Part shown: in pieces, positions 24,483 through 32,549 of the stretch
Layout of the letters: every line of letters begins with the position of its first letter
Numbering within the stretch: position 1 is the stretch's first letter
Source of the DNA: UBA8337 sp965221415
GTDB taxonomy: Bacteria > Pseudomonadota > Alphaproteobacteria > RS24
NCBI GenBank assembly: GCA_965221415.1
Contig: OZ244887.1
Span: 310,001-374,000, forward strand
Direction: 5' to 3'
Length of the DNA stretch: 64,000 bases
Notes under the pieces: model-generated
Databases searched by the model: none
What the model was told of the DNA's origin: nothing
Seen by the model: only the letters and a program-made list of their open reading frames with translations
Position numbers and translations under genes: made by a program

Positions 24483-25436
24483 ATGCAAGTGAACCAGAAA
24501 TTAACGTCGCCAAGCCGTATCCTTATTATCAAGCTTGGCGCTTTCGGCGATTTAATAATGGCCGAGGGTGTTATGCGTTGCATACGGCAAAATTTCCCAC
24601 AGGCGCATATCACCCTTATAACCGAGCCGATTTATGCGCGATTCATGGCGCGTGCGCCGCACTTTGATGATTTTATCGCGCATAAACGCGAGCCGCGTTG
24701 GCACATTGGAAAACAACGGGCGCTTCGCAAAAGATTGCTGCAAGGCAATTTTGATACGGTTATTGACCTGCAAAACTCATCACGCAGCGCAGAATATAGG
24801 CGCTGGCTGAAGCATGCTTTTGTCTCAGGTAAACCCCGTTCAGCCGAGCGTGCGCAGCGTGCTTCGGGTATAGAGATTTCTAGCGCTACGCGTTTGGCTG
24901 AGCAGATGGTGGAAGCGGGCATTGATGTGTCGCAAGGGTATCAATCAGACATACGCTGGGCGGGCGACCCAGTCGCGCATTTGGTTAAAGCGGCAGGGTT
25001 GGAAGATGGCTTTGTTCTGCTGATGCCGGGGTCTTCAGTCAGACATCCGCAGAAGCGATGGCCATATTTTGCAGAATTATGTCAGCAGTTGGCCGCGCGC
25101 GATATACAGGTCGCGACCGCACCGGGGCCTGATGAGCTTGATTTATGCGCTGCGTTGCCAGCGACCATGCTGCTCGATGATGGCAAGCCTTTAACGTTTA
25201 ATCAGCTTGTTGGCCTTGCGCCGCATTGTTCGATGGTTGTCGGAAATGATACAGGGCCGACGCATTTGCTCGCGGCTGCCGACACAAGCGGCGTTGCTTT
25301 ATTTGGGGGGTTTTCGCCGCCTTATACGACGGGTATCGATGCGGTCTATACTGTGCTTGAAAAGCCCGATATTTCAGCCATTACGGTCGATGCTGTTGTA
25401 AAAGAAGTCGAGGCGATTTATGCAAAATCCGTGTAG
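24483..25436 (+). CDS. family 9 glycosyltransferase (ADP-heptose:LPS heptosyltransferase-like)
   Basis: The 317-residue GT-B protein starts with I-L-I-I-K-L-G-A-F-G-D-L-I-M-A, the family 9 N-terminal signature, and has a donor-site motif M-P-G-S-S near residue 180 plus V-G-N-D-T-G-P-T-H-L near residue 255, as in WaaC/WaaF/RfaQ enzymes. The family adds heptoses to the LPS inner core. It stands alone on the plus strand in the middle of the polysaccharide locus, and its last 19 nt overlap the end of the facing DUF6165 gene. Confidence 0.88.
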   Translation: MQVNQKLTSPSRILIIKLGAFGDLIMAEGVMRCIRQNFPQAHITLITEPIYARFMARAPHFDDFIAHKREPRWHIGKQRALRKRLLQGNFDTVIDLQNSSRSAEYRRWLKHAFVSGKPRSAERAQRASGIEISSATRLAEQMVEAGIDVSQGYQSDIRWAGDPVAHLVKAAGLEDGFVLLMPGSSVRHPQKRWPYFAELCQQLAARDIQVATAPGPDELDLCAALPATMLLDDGKPLTFNQLVGLAPHCSMVVGNDTGPTHLLAAADTSGVALFGGFSPPYTTGIDAVYTVLEKPDISAITVDAVVKEVEAIYAKSV

Positions 25437-25816
25437 GATTTTTCCTCAACAATAGCCGCGCCCGTGAGCAGGTTAATCTGCTTTTTGACCGCGGCGCGTT
25501 TGTCATTGGTGACATAAACGGCGCGCGCCAATGCGATAAATTTATCGCCGAAGTCTTTGGCCGCTTCGCAGGCGCGGATGTCATCTTCAATATCCCATAA
25601 GGCTGAGTTGATTTCTTTTAACTCAGCGGTGAGCTGCTCAATGCCATCAAATCCTAAAAGTTTGGCATTGCGGGCATCGCTTAGAATGGCAAGCTCATGG
25701 CGTATATTGTCCAGTTTTTCCGCATCGCTAATCCGCTCTGACTTAATTTCCAGAATGGTTATCTTGTCGATTAATTCACCGCTGCCGACTTCTACCATGA
25801 TTGTTTGCTCGGTCAT
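25418..25816 (-). CDS. DUF6165-type small protein of polysaccharide loci
   Basis: The 132-residue soluble protein starts M-T-E-Q-T-I-M-V-E-V-G-S-G-E-L-I-D-K-I-T-I and is rich in heptad-like E-I-K-S-E-R and L-T-A-E-L-K-E-I stretches, so it is mostly helical, possibly coiled coil. I recognise it as the DUF6165 type from memory of V-x-V-x-x-G-E-L-I-D-K-I-T-I-L-E-I-K. No enzymatic motif is seen and its function is unknown. The ATG overlaps the fcl stop (ATGA), so it is translationally coupled to GDP-fucose synthesis. Confidence 0.7.
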   Translation of the reverse strand: MTEQTIMVEVGSGELIDKITILEIKSERISDAEKLDNIRHELAILSDARNAKLLGFDGIEQLTAELKEINSALWDIEDDIRACEAAKDFGDKFIALARAVYVTNDKRAAVKKQINLLTGAAIVEEKSYTDFA

Positions 25817-26754
25817 TTTTGTTCCCCCGCATTTTCCACAAACCATTGATACGCCAAAGCAAGGCCAGATTCCAAATCAATTTCATGGTGCCAGCCAAGG
25901 CTGTTGATTTTGGAAACATCGAGCAATTTGCGCGGCGTGCCATCGGGCTTGCTCGTATCAAACTGAAGCTGTCCCTCAAAGCCAACGACTTGCTTAATCG
26001 CCTCGGCCAGTTCGCTAATCGTTACATCGACCCCCGTGCCGAGATTGACGTGTTCACTATCGGAATAATTCTTCAGCAAAAACACAATGCCCGCCGCGCA
26101 ATCATCGGCATGCAGAAACTCGCGCATGACTTTGCCCGATCCCCATACTTCCATATGTGCCGCGTTGGATTGCTTGGCTTCATGGCACTTGCGTATCAGC
26201 GCAGGGATGACATGGCTCGATTGCAAATCGAAATTATCATGTGCGCCATATAAATTGGTCGGCATGGCGCAGATAAAGTCTACACCGTGCTGCTGACGGT
26301 AAGCTTGGCACAGCTTGATGCCCGCAATTTTGGCGATAGCATACCCTTCATTTGTGGATTCCAATGCGCCAGTCAGCAACGCGTTTTCGGTTATCGGTTG
26401 TGCGGCAAGCTTAGGGTAGATACAGCTCGAGCCAAGGAATAAAAGCTTTTCGACACCGCTTGTGAAACTTGCATGAATGATGTTCGCTTCAATCATCAGA
26501 TTATCGTAGATGAAATCTGCTGGATAAGACGCATTGGCCAGAATGCCGCCAACACGCGCAGCACACACAATCACCACATCGGGCTTATTGGCGGTTATCC
26601 AATTTTCAACATCGGTTTGGCGGGTTAAATCCACATCGCTGCGGGCAACGGTAAGAACCTCGCATGGCTGACTCTCAAGCGCGCGCACCACAGCACGCCC
26701 GACCATGCCGCTATGGCCAGCTACCCAAACGCGCTTGCCGCTCAAATCAAACAT
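25813..26754 (-). CDS. fcl: GDP-L-fucose synthase
   Basis: The 313-residue extended SDR converts GDP-4-keto-6-deoxymannose to GDP-L-fucose by epimerisation and NADPH reduction. Motifs are G-H-S-G-M-V-G-R-A near the N terminus, G-S-S-C-I-Y-P near residue 105 with the catalytic serine and cysteine, and Y-A-I-A-K-I-A-G with the catalytic tyrosine and lysine near residue 135. It follows gmd in the same direction with a one-base overlap (TAATG), which is the classical pathway order. Confidence 0.94.
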   Translation of the reverse strand: MFDLSGKRVWVAGHSGMVGRAVVRALESQPCEVLTVARSDVDLTRQTDVENWITANKPDVVIVCAARVGGILANASYPADFIYDNLMIEANIIHASFTSGVEKLLFLGSSCIYPKLAAQPITENALLTGALESTNEGYAIAKIAGIKLCQAYRQQHGVDFICAMPTNLYGAHDNFDLQSSHVIPALIRKCHEAKQSNAAHMEVWGSGKVMREFLHADDCAAGIVFLLKNYSDSEHVNLGTGVDVTISELAEAIKQVVGFEGQLQFDTSKPDGTPRKLLDVSKINSLGWHHEIDLESGLALAYQWFVENAGEQK

Positions 26755-27827
26755 TAAAAATCAGCCAATTTGATGTCAGCTGCTGGTTGCTTTGCATTGT
26801 GCAGTGCGACACGAACCATTTCTGACACCAGTTCTTCAAGCCCAATCTTTGCTTCCCAACCGAGCTTTTCTTTGGCCTTGCTTGGGTCGCCAATCAGCAC
26901 ATCGACTTCTGTCGGGCGGAAATAACGCGGGTCAATTTCAATTAACGTATCGCCCGTCTTGGCATCTTTGCCGATTTCATCGACGCCTTTGCCTTCCCAT
27001 GCAATTTCGCGGCCAACTTCAGCAAAAGCGAGTTCGATAAAGCGGCGCACGGTTTCGGTGCGACCCGTCGCCAGAACAAAATCATCGCCCTCATGGTGAT
27101 TGATAATGGCGTGCATGCCTTCGACATATTCTTTTGCATGACCCCAGTCGCGCTTGGCATCAAGGTTGCCGAGGTGAAGCTTTTTCTGCTTGCCCGTCTC
27201 GATAGCCGCCACCGCCATGGCGATTTTTTGCGTCACGAAAGTCTCACCGCGCATCGGGCTTTCATGGTTGAACAAAATCCCGTTCGAGGTGTGCATGCCA
27301 TAGGCTTCGCGATAGTTTACACAAATCCAATAGCCATAAAGTTTCGCCACAGCATAAGGACTGCGCGGATAAAATGGCGTGGTTTCGCTTTGCGGGGTTT
27401 CTTGCACTTTGCCGTAAAGCTCAGAGGTCGAGGCTTGATAAAAACGGGTTTTCTCAATCAACCCCAATGTGCGAATCGCCTCTAAAAAGCGCAATGTGCC
27501 AAACGCATCGGCATTGGCGGTGTATTCAGCCGTCTCGAAACTCACTTGCACATGGCTTTGTGCCGCCAGATTATAAATCTCATCAGGCTCTATGTTTTGC
27601 ACCAGACGCATAATATTGCTGCTATCGGTCATGTCGCCATAATGCATGAAAAAGCGAACATCTTGGTCGTGCGGGTCGGCGTAAATATCGTCAATGCGCT
27701 GCGTGTTGAACGATGAAGCACGCCGCTTCATGCCGTGCACTTCATAACCCTTCGAGAGTAAAAACCGAGCAAGGTAAGCACCGTCTTGTCCGGTGACGCC
27801 GGTGATGAGAGCCTTTTTCTGTGTCAC
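26754..27827 (-). CDS. gmd: GDP-mannose 4,6-dehydratase
   Basis: The 357-residue enzyme makes GDP-4-keto-6-deoxy-D-mannose from GDP-mannose. It has G-V-T-G-Q-D-G-A-Y-L near residue 10, R-R-A-S-S-F-N-T-Q-R, the catalytic Thr and Glu in S-T-S-E-L-Y-G near residue 125, S-P-Y-A-V-A-K with the catalytic tyrosine, and the substrate loop N-H-E-S-P-M-R-G. With manC and fcl it completes a GDP-mannose to GDP-L-fucose route. Its 5' end faces a paralogue across a 94-nt divergent spacer. Confidence 0.95.
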   Translation of the reverse strand: MTQKKALITGVTGQDGAYLARFLLSKGYEVHGMKRRASSFNTQRIDDIYADPHDQDVRFFMHYGDMTDSSNIMRLVQNIEPDEIYNLAAQSHVQVSFETAEYTANADAFGTLRFLEAIRTLGLIEKTRFYQASTSELYGKVQETPQSETTPFYPRSPYAVAKLYGYWICVNYREAYGMHTSNGILFNHESPMRGETFVTQKIAMAVAAIETGKQKKLHLGNLDAKRDWGHAKEYVEGMHAIINHHEGDDFVLATGRTETVRRFIELAFAEVGREIAWEGKGVDEIGKDAKTGDTLIEIDPRYFRPTEVDVLIGDPSKAKEKLGWEAKIGLEELVSEMVRVALHNAKQPAADIKLADF

Positions 27828-27921
27828 GATAATCTTCTTCCTAAAACTCTAAAGATTACTAACTTGTTCGCAGCTATTTGTCCATTGCGACGCTTGCAGG
27901 CATGTGCTTAAAGGCAAGATT

Positions 27922-28962
27922 ATGACCCGCAAAAAAACCGCACTCATCACTGGCGTCACCGGACAAGACGGTGCCTATCTCGCGCAATTCTTACTCCAAA
28001 AAGGCTATCGGGTTATCGGCGCGACACGGCGGTCATCAACCCTTAATTTGCCCCGATTGGCAGCACTCGACCTCGTCGGCAAAATCGAGGTGATAACCCT
28101 TGATGTGCAAGATTTCACCAGCATTATGCGCGTGCTGCAAGAACTGCAACCTGATGAGATTTATCATTTGGGCGGGCAAAGCTCGGTGCAGGTTAGTTTT
28201 CAGCAACCGCTTTATACCGCCGAAGCAACCGGCCAAGGGGGTTTGCGTATTCTCGAAGCGATTAAACTGGCAGCACCCGAGGCGCGTCTGTTTCACGCCT
28301 CCAGCAGCGAGATTTTCGGCCATGCAGCCATAGGTGAAGTCGACGAGACAACGGATTTTCAGCCCGCATCGCCCTATGGTGTGGCGAAGCTATTTGCGCA
28401 TTGGTCGGTTGTGAATCACCGCGAAGCGCATGGGCTGCATGCGAGTTCGGGCATTTTGTTCAACCATGAAAGCCCTATGCGCGGGATGGATTTCGTCACC
28501 CGTAAAATTACCGCGACGCTGGCGCAAATCGCTTGTGGTAGCCAAAATATGCTGATGCTGGGTAATCTTGATAATGCGCGCGATTGGGGTTTTGCGGGCG
28601 ATTATGTCGAGGCTATGTGGGCGATGTTGCAGCAACCAAAAGCGGATGATTATGTGATTGCCACGGGCAAAACCCATAATGTGCGCCAATTCATTGACTT
28701 GGTCGGCCAAGCGGTCGGCTTGGATATTGTGTTCGAAGGCGAAGGTCTTGACACCAAAGGCTTTGAGCGCAAAACAGGTCGCCAGATTATCGGCGTGAGC
28801 GCGCATTTTTATCGCCCTAGCGAGCCAGATCCATTATGCGGCAATGCGTCGAAAGCCAAAGCCGCATTTGGCTGGCAACCAAGCGTGACGTTTGAACAAT
28901 TGGCGACTATGATGGCAGAAGCCGACTTACAGCGCGCCCGCGATGGGCAGGTCTGGTATTGA
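27922..28962 (+). CDS. second GDP-mannose 4,6-dehydratase paralogue
   Basis: This 346-residue SDR shares G-V-T-G-Q-D-G-A-Y-L, S-P-Y-G-V-A-K and N-H-E-S-P-M-R-G with the neighbouring gmd but is clearly diverged. It has R-R-S-S-T-L-N-L-P-R in place of R-R-A-S-S-F-N-T-Q-R, S-S-S-E-I-F-G in place of S-T-S-E-L-Y-G, and a different end. The catalytic Glu, Tyr and Lys are kept, with Ser replacing the catalytic Thr, so it should still be active on a GDP-hexose. I chose the ATG with AAAGG 7 nt upstream over an in-frame GTG 18 nt earlier. It may serve a second branch such as GDP-rhamnose or GDP-perosamine (inference). Confidence 0.85.
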   Translation: MTRKKTALITGVTGQDGAYLAQFLLQKGYRVIGATRRSSTLNLPRLAALDLVGKIEVITLDVQDFTSIMRVLQELQPDEIYHLGGQSSVQVSFQQPLYTAEATGQGGLRILEAIKLAAPEARLFHASSSEIFGHAAIGEVDETTDFQPASPYGVAKLFAHWSVVNHREAHGLHASSGILFNHESPMRGMDFVTRKITATLAQIACGSQNMLMLGNLDNARDWGFAGDYVEAMWAMLQQPKADDYVIATGKTHNVRQFIDLVGQAVGLDIVFEGEGLDTKGFERKTGRQIIGVSAHFYRPSEPDPLCGNASKAKAAFGWQPSVTFEQLATMMAEADLQRARDGQVWY

Positions 28963-28982
28963 GGAAATGAAGGGTCACGTCA

Positions 28983-30257
28983 GTGCAGCAAGATAATTTC
29001 ACCACCCCGCAAGCGCGTCGTCGCGGCATGATTCTGCTCTTTGTCTGCCTGATGGCCATTGGCATGGGGCAATCATTGTTTTTTGCTATTTTCCCCCCCG
29101 TGGCGCGCGATTTGGGTCTGACGGAAGTCCAAGTCAGCACTATTTTCACGCTATCGGCAGTTCTATGGGTGTTTATGAGTCCGTTTTGGGGGCGGCGCAG
29201 CGATATGTGGGGGCGCAAACCCGTCATTTTGATAGGTCTTGCTGGGTTTGGGATTTCCACGGGTGGTTTCGGCATTTTACTCGCCTTGGGTGAGGATGGC
29301 GTGCTGCCATTGATGACGCTCTATGCGCTGATGATACTCGTGCGCAGCATTTTTGGCATGTTCGGGTCGGGGTCGCCATCGGCGGCGCAGGCTTATATCG
29401 CCGACCGCACCTCGCGTGCCGAGCGCACAAGCGGGGTCGCTGCGATTGGTGCGGCTTTCGGCATGGGAACAGTTTTGGGGCCGGGATTTGCCGCTGCATT
29501 GGCTGCGTATCATTTGCTCGCGCCGTTTTTTGCCCTCGCGGTTTTTGCCCTCGGAGGAGCTATCGCGATTGCGGTGTTTTTGCCCGAGCGGCGACGTCCG
29601 GCGGGTAGTTATCGCGAAGGCCCGCGCTTGAAATTTTATGACAAGCGCATCCGCATATTTTTACTCATGGGCGTTACCGTCTCGACGACGAGCGCGGCGG
29701 TGATGCAAGTCGCTGCCTTTTTCGTGATGGATACGATGACGCTTGATGGTCAGCAAACGGCGCAAGTGGTCGGCGTGGCGATGATGTCGATGGCCATGGC
29801 GACGTTGTTCGCGCAGCTGGTGATTATCCCGCGCGCCCATGCGACCGTGCGCGCCTTGTTGGTGTGGGGCATTTTGGTGTCGATGTTGGGCATCGGGCTT
29901 TTGTTGCTGCCGATGAGTGCAGGGCTGTTCACGATGGCTTTGACATTGCAAGGTCTGGGCAGTGGACTTATGCGCCCTGCCGTGGCGGCGGGTGGGTCGT
30001 TGGCCGTCACCCCTGAAGAGCAGGGCGCGGTGGCTGGTCTCAATAGTTCGACGGCGGCGGTCGGCATTATTTTTGTGCCGATTTTCATCATGCCGCTTTA
30101 TCTCATCACGCCGACGGGTCCGTTTGTCGTTGCGTTTGTTTTATCTGGTCTGATGCTGTTTGCCGCGTGGTCGAAACAACTTGTGCTGCTAGAAACCAAA
30201 ATCGATGTTGATAAGGTCGAAGAAGACACTTTGTCAGGCGCACCGCGCCACCACTAA
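28983..30257 (+). CDS. MFS transporter
   Basis: The 424-residue protein has about 12 hydrophobic helices. After helix 2 it has the loop G-R-R-S-D-M-W-G-R-K-P, a match to the MFS loop 2-3 signature G-x-x-x-D-x-x-G-R-R/K. Helix 5 carries G-x-x-x-G-P-G (G-T-V-L-G-P-G), typical of drug:H+ antiporters (motif C), which suggests efflux. The GTG start has AAGGG upstream. It follows the gmd paralogue by 20 nt and converges on the hydrolase gene with a 3-nt gap. The substrate is unknown. Confidence 0.88.
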   Translation: MQQDNFTTPQARRRGMILLFVCLMAIGMGQSLFFAIFPPVARDLGLTEVQVSTIFTLSAVLWVFMSPFWGRRSDMWGRKPVILIGLAGFGISTGGFGILLALGEDGVLPLMTLYALMILVRSIFGMFGSGSPSAAQAYIADRTSRAERTSGVAAIGAAFGMGTVLGPGFAAALAAYHLLAPFFALAVFALGGAIAIAVFLPERRRPAGSYREGPRLKFYDKRIRIFLLMGVTVSTTSAAVMQVAAFFVMDTMTLDGQQTAQVVGVAMMSMAMATLFAQLVIIPRAHATVRALLVWGILVSMLGIGLLLLPMSAGLFTMALTLQGLGSGLMRPAVAAGGSLAVTPEEQGAVAGLNSSTAAVGIIFVPIFIMPLYLITPTGPFVVAFVLSGLMLFAAWSKQLVLLETKIDVDKVEEDTLSGAPRHH

Positions 30258-30260
30258 CTC

Positions 30261-31247
30261 TTACTCAAACGCCCCTTGTGCGTGCCATGCTTGCATCTGC
30301 AATGTAATCGCTGATGCAAAGCCCAAGGGCTGGTCAAGCAGGACATGGTGATGCGCGCCGAGCAAATCAAAATGCGGCGCTTCAGGGCGCAGGCTTTGCA
30401 TATAGGCGATGGTGTCGTTGCGGCTGATAGTCTCGTGGTCATGGGCTAATTCGCCAAACATGGCAGCAAGCGGCAAGGGCAGGTTTTGATAAATCTCTGG
30501 CCAATCTGCACCCAGTGGAAAATCACGAAACATATGCGGGTCAAACTTCCACGTCCAGCCACCATCCACTTCGCGCAGCGAATGTTCGCCGACATAATCA
30601 ACGATAAACTGATTGGCGCAAGGCTGTTCGGGCTGTAAGCGAAACCGCGCCAGTGCCGTGTCGAAATCGTCATAGACACGTGTTGGCATAGTTGGACGTG
30701 GCTTTAAGTCGCCATTTTCATCTTCTTCCATATACCATTCTTCATGCGCATGGGGTGGCTTGACATGAAAGTCGCATATCATCAGTGCCGCTAACTCGTC
30801 ATGGTATAAATGCGCGGTCATCAGCGATACCATGCCGCCCATGCTATGGCCGACAATGGCAGGCTTGGTTTTAAACCCAACATCGCGGACCATGGTGATA
30901 ACCGCCTCGGCCATGATGTCGCGTGTGTAGTGCTTGAGCCAGTCGCTATCGCCCATGCCGGGCAGACCAACCGAAATGACATTATAATAAGGGCTTAACA
31001 AAGGCGCGATGAAATCATACCACCGCGCATGCGCCCCGCCGCCATGCACCAACACCACATTGGCAACGCTCTCGGAGCGTTCATCTGATTGATGCGGCCA
31101 GTATCGGTAATGCAGCTTACCCTCTTGATAGGAGACAGAGCAGTCTTGCGGCTTTTGCGCCAGCGCATCCTTAAACCATTGCGGTTGCGCATCTATGCGC
31201 TCGCCTTCGGGCAATAAATCTTGCTGACCGCCATTTAGTGCTTTCAT
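30261..31247 (-). CDS. alpha/beta hydrolase
   Basis: The 328-residue protein has the alpha/beta-hydrolase core: oxyanion segment V-H-G-G-G-A-H-A-R-W near residue 70, L-P-G-M-G-D-S near residue 95 and the nucleophile elbow G-H-S-M-G-G near residue 135. A late H-H-H-V-L-L-D supplies a candidate catalytic histidine. It has no signal peptide. It resembles C-C bond hydrolases and epoxide hydrolases but the substrate cannot be assigned. The ATG is 6 nt after AGGAG; the adjacent in-frame GTG is too close to it. Confidence 0.82.
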   Translation of the reverse strand: MKALNGGQQDLLPEGERIDAQPQWFKDALAQKPQDCSVSYQEGKLHYRYWPHQSDERSESVANVVLVHGGGAHARWYDFIAPLLSPYYNVISVGLPGMGDSDWLKHYTRDIMAEAVITMVRDVGFKTKPAIVGHSMGGMVSLMTAHLYHDELAALMICDFHVKPPHAHEEWYMEEDENGDLKPRPTMPTRVYDDFDTALARFRLQPEQPCANQFIVDYVGEHSLREVDGGWTWKFDPHMFRDFPLGADWPEIYQNLPLPLAAMFGELAHDHETISRNDTIAYMQSLRPEAPHFDLLGAHHHVLLDQPLGFASAITLQMQAWHAQGAFE

Positions 31248-31303
31248 CACACGCTCCTATATTTGGTCGCCAGACTACATATTTTGACGCGCTTGACAAT
31301 ATC

Positions 31304-31332
31304 TTGACAGGGGAGGCTTTGTCTCATATGTT
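31304..31332 (+). promoter_or_regulatory. strong sigma-70-type promoter of rpmJ
   Basis: A perfect -35 TTGACA (31304-31309) is separated by exactly 17 nt from TATGTT (31327-31332). A second TTGACA lies 11 nt upstream (31293-31298) and TTGAC again at 31284. The transcript would start near 31339, about 40 nt before rpmJ. This is among the clearest promoters in the window. Confidence 0.7.
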
Positions 31333-31342
31333 CGCCGCTTGC

Positions 31343-31357
31343 CGAGGAAACCCCTCG
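31343..31357 (+). promoter_or_regulatory. leader hairpin upstream of rpmJ
   Basis: CGAGG (31343-31347) and CCTCG (31353-31357) form a perfect 5-bp stem with a 5-nt loop, just inside the predicted 5' end of the rpmJ transcript and about 14 nt before its Shine-Dalgarno. It may stabilise the mRNA or be a site for autogenous control; nothing more can be read. Confidence 0.35.
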
Positions 31358-31380
31358 TGAATATTTTTATGGAGACGATG

Positions 31381-31506
31381 ATGAAAGTCCGTAACTCGTT
31401 GAAATCACTGCGTGACCGCCACCAGAAAAACCAACTGGTGCGTCGTCGTGGCCGTCTTTATGTCATCAACAAAACCAATAAGCGGTTCAAGGCACGCCAA
31501 GGCTAG
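31381..31506 (+). CDS. rpmJ: 50S ribosomal protein L36 (cysteine-free type)
   Basis: The 41-residue product starts M-K-V-R-N-S-L-K-S-L and is rich in Lys/Arg, with V-R-R-R-G-R-L-Y-V-I-N and K-R-F-K-A-R-Q-G at the end. This is the usual alphaproteobacterial L36, similar to E. coli YkgO, and it has none of the C-x-x-C zinc ligands of the classical form. GGAG lies 6 nt before this ATG; an ATG directly in front of it is in frame but sits only 3 nt from GGAG and would change the conserved start. The N-formylglutamate amidohydrolase starts 1 nt after the stop, so both share the strong promoter. Confidence 0.93.
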   Translation: MKVRNSLKSLRDRHQKNQLVRRRGRLYVINKTNKRFKARQG

Positions 31507-31507
31507 A

Positions 31508-32308
31508 GTGTCGGTGGATGCGCCATATGTGACGCGCCATCTGGACGGCGATAAACGCTTCCTCATTTTATGCAATCATGCCAGCAATTTTGTCCCGCCC
31601 GCATTGGATGGGCTAGGTCTCGCATCGGCTGAACTCGACCGCCATATCGCCTACGACCCGGGTGCGCTCGAAGTGGCTGAGAAAATCTCCGACACGCTCA
31701 ATTGCCCGATGGTGGCTGCCCATTTCTCGCGCCTCCTCATTGACCCTAATCGGGGGCTTGATGACCCGACATTGGTGATGAAAATATCCGATGGGGTGGT
31801 TATTCCGGCCAATGCGCAGCTTGACCCATTTGGCGATAAATCTGGTTGGCAGGCGCGGATTGATACGTTTTACACACCCCATGATGAGGCGATTATAGGT
31901 GCTATTGCGGCGGCAAGGGACGCGCAAATCGCGCCTATTATTTTATCCGTACATAGCTTTACACCGTGTTGGCGGGGTGTGCAGCGACCTTGGCAAGCTG
32001 CCGTTCTGTGGGATAAGGATGACCGATTGAAATGCGTTATGGCCGACTATATGGCGCAGTTTCAGGATATTTGTTTCGGCGATAATCAGCCATATTCGGG
32101 GCAGTTAAAAAATGATTGCCTGTATCGCCACGGCACGCAAAACGGCTTATCACATGCGCTCATCGAATTGCGGCAGGATGAAATTGACAGCCCCCAAGGC
32201 CAAGCTAAATGGGCAGCGCATATGGTCGCGATTTTAACCAAGGCCGCCAGTCTGCCCGAATTGCGCAAAGTCAGCTATTTCGGCTCGGTTAATGATGGCA
32301 TAAATTGA
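31508..32308 (+). CDS. N-formylglutamate amidohydrolase family protein
   Basis: The 266-residue protein has the family core: L-C-N-H-A-S-N-F-V-P near residue 20, D-P-G-A with the following V-A-E-K-I, F-S-R-L-L-I-D-P-N-R near residue 75, V-H-S-F-T-P near residue 148 and L-I-E-L-R-Q-D near the end. HutG-type enzymes deformylate N-formylglutamate in histidine breakdown, but no hut genes are near. Related members act on other N-formyl or N-acyl amino acids. I chose the GTG right after the rpmJ stop; an earlier in-frame ATG lies inside rpmJ. Confidence 0.85.
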   Translation: MSVDAPYVTRHLDGDKRFLILCNHASNFVPPALDGLGLASAELDRHIAYDPGALEVAEKISDTLNCPMVAAHFSRLLIDPNRGLDDPTLVMKISDGVVIPANAQLDPFGDKSGWQARIDTFYTPHDEAIIGAIAAARDAQIAPIILSVHSFTPCWRGVQRPWQAAVLWDKDDRLKCVMADYMAQFQDICFGDNQPYSGQLKNDCLYRHGTQNGLSHALIELRQDEIDSPQGQAKWAAHMVAILTKAASLPELRKVSYFGSVNDGIN

Positions 32309-32320
32309 CCAAACTGCCGC

Positions 32321-32348
32321 TTGCTCACACGGGCGCATCTGCTATATT
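32321..32348 (+). promoter_or_regulatory. probable promoter of the coxIV-pnt operon
   Basis: TTGCTC (32321-32326) and TATATT (32343-32348) are 16 nt apart, and the -10 is preceded by TGC, giving an extended -10. The predicted start lies about 23 nt before the small cytochrome oxidase gene, and there is no other promoter space before pntAA. Confidence 0.5.
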
Positions 32349-32377
32349 CGCGGCCTATACAAAGCTTGGAGGCGAAC

Positions 32378-32530
32378 ATGGACGACAATAAAAACACTCA
32401 AAGCTGGGACGAAAACATGGATCGTCCTGAACACGAAAAAACCTACGATAGCTTTATCGCTTACACAAAATGGGCGTGTATCAGTATCGCCGCGATTTTG
32501 CTGTTCTTGTTGGTGTTCGTTTACGACTAA
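32378..32530 (+). CDS. aa3-type cytochrome c oxidase subunit IV
   Basis: The 50-residue peptide has a polar start, then the family motif P-E-H-E-K-T-Y-D-S-F, and one C-terminal transmembrane helix ending V-F-V-Y-D. It is the small fourth subunit of alphaproteobacterial aa3 oxidases and spans the inner membrane once. GGAGG lies 6 nt upstream of the chosen ATG; the longer open frame from 32321 starts within the promoter. It stands directly before the transhydrogenase genes, an arrangement I recall from other alphaproteobacteria, and not beside other oxidase genes. Confidence 0.88.
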   Translation: MDDNKNTQSWDENMDRPEHEKTYDSFIAYTKWACISIAAILLFLLVFVYD

Positions 32531-32549
32531 GCTCTAAGAGGAGATGATT

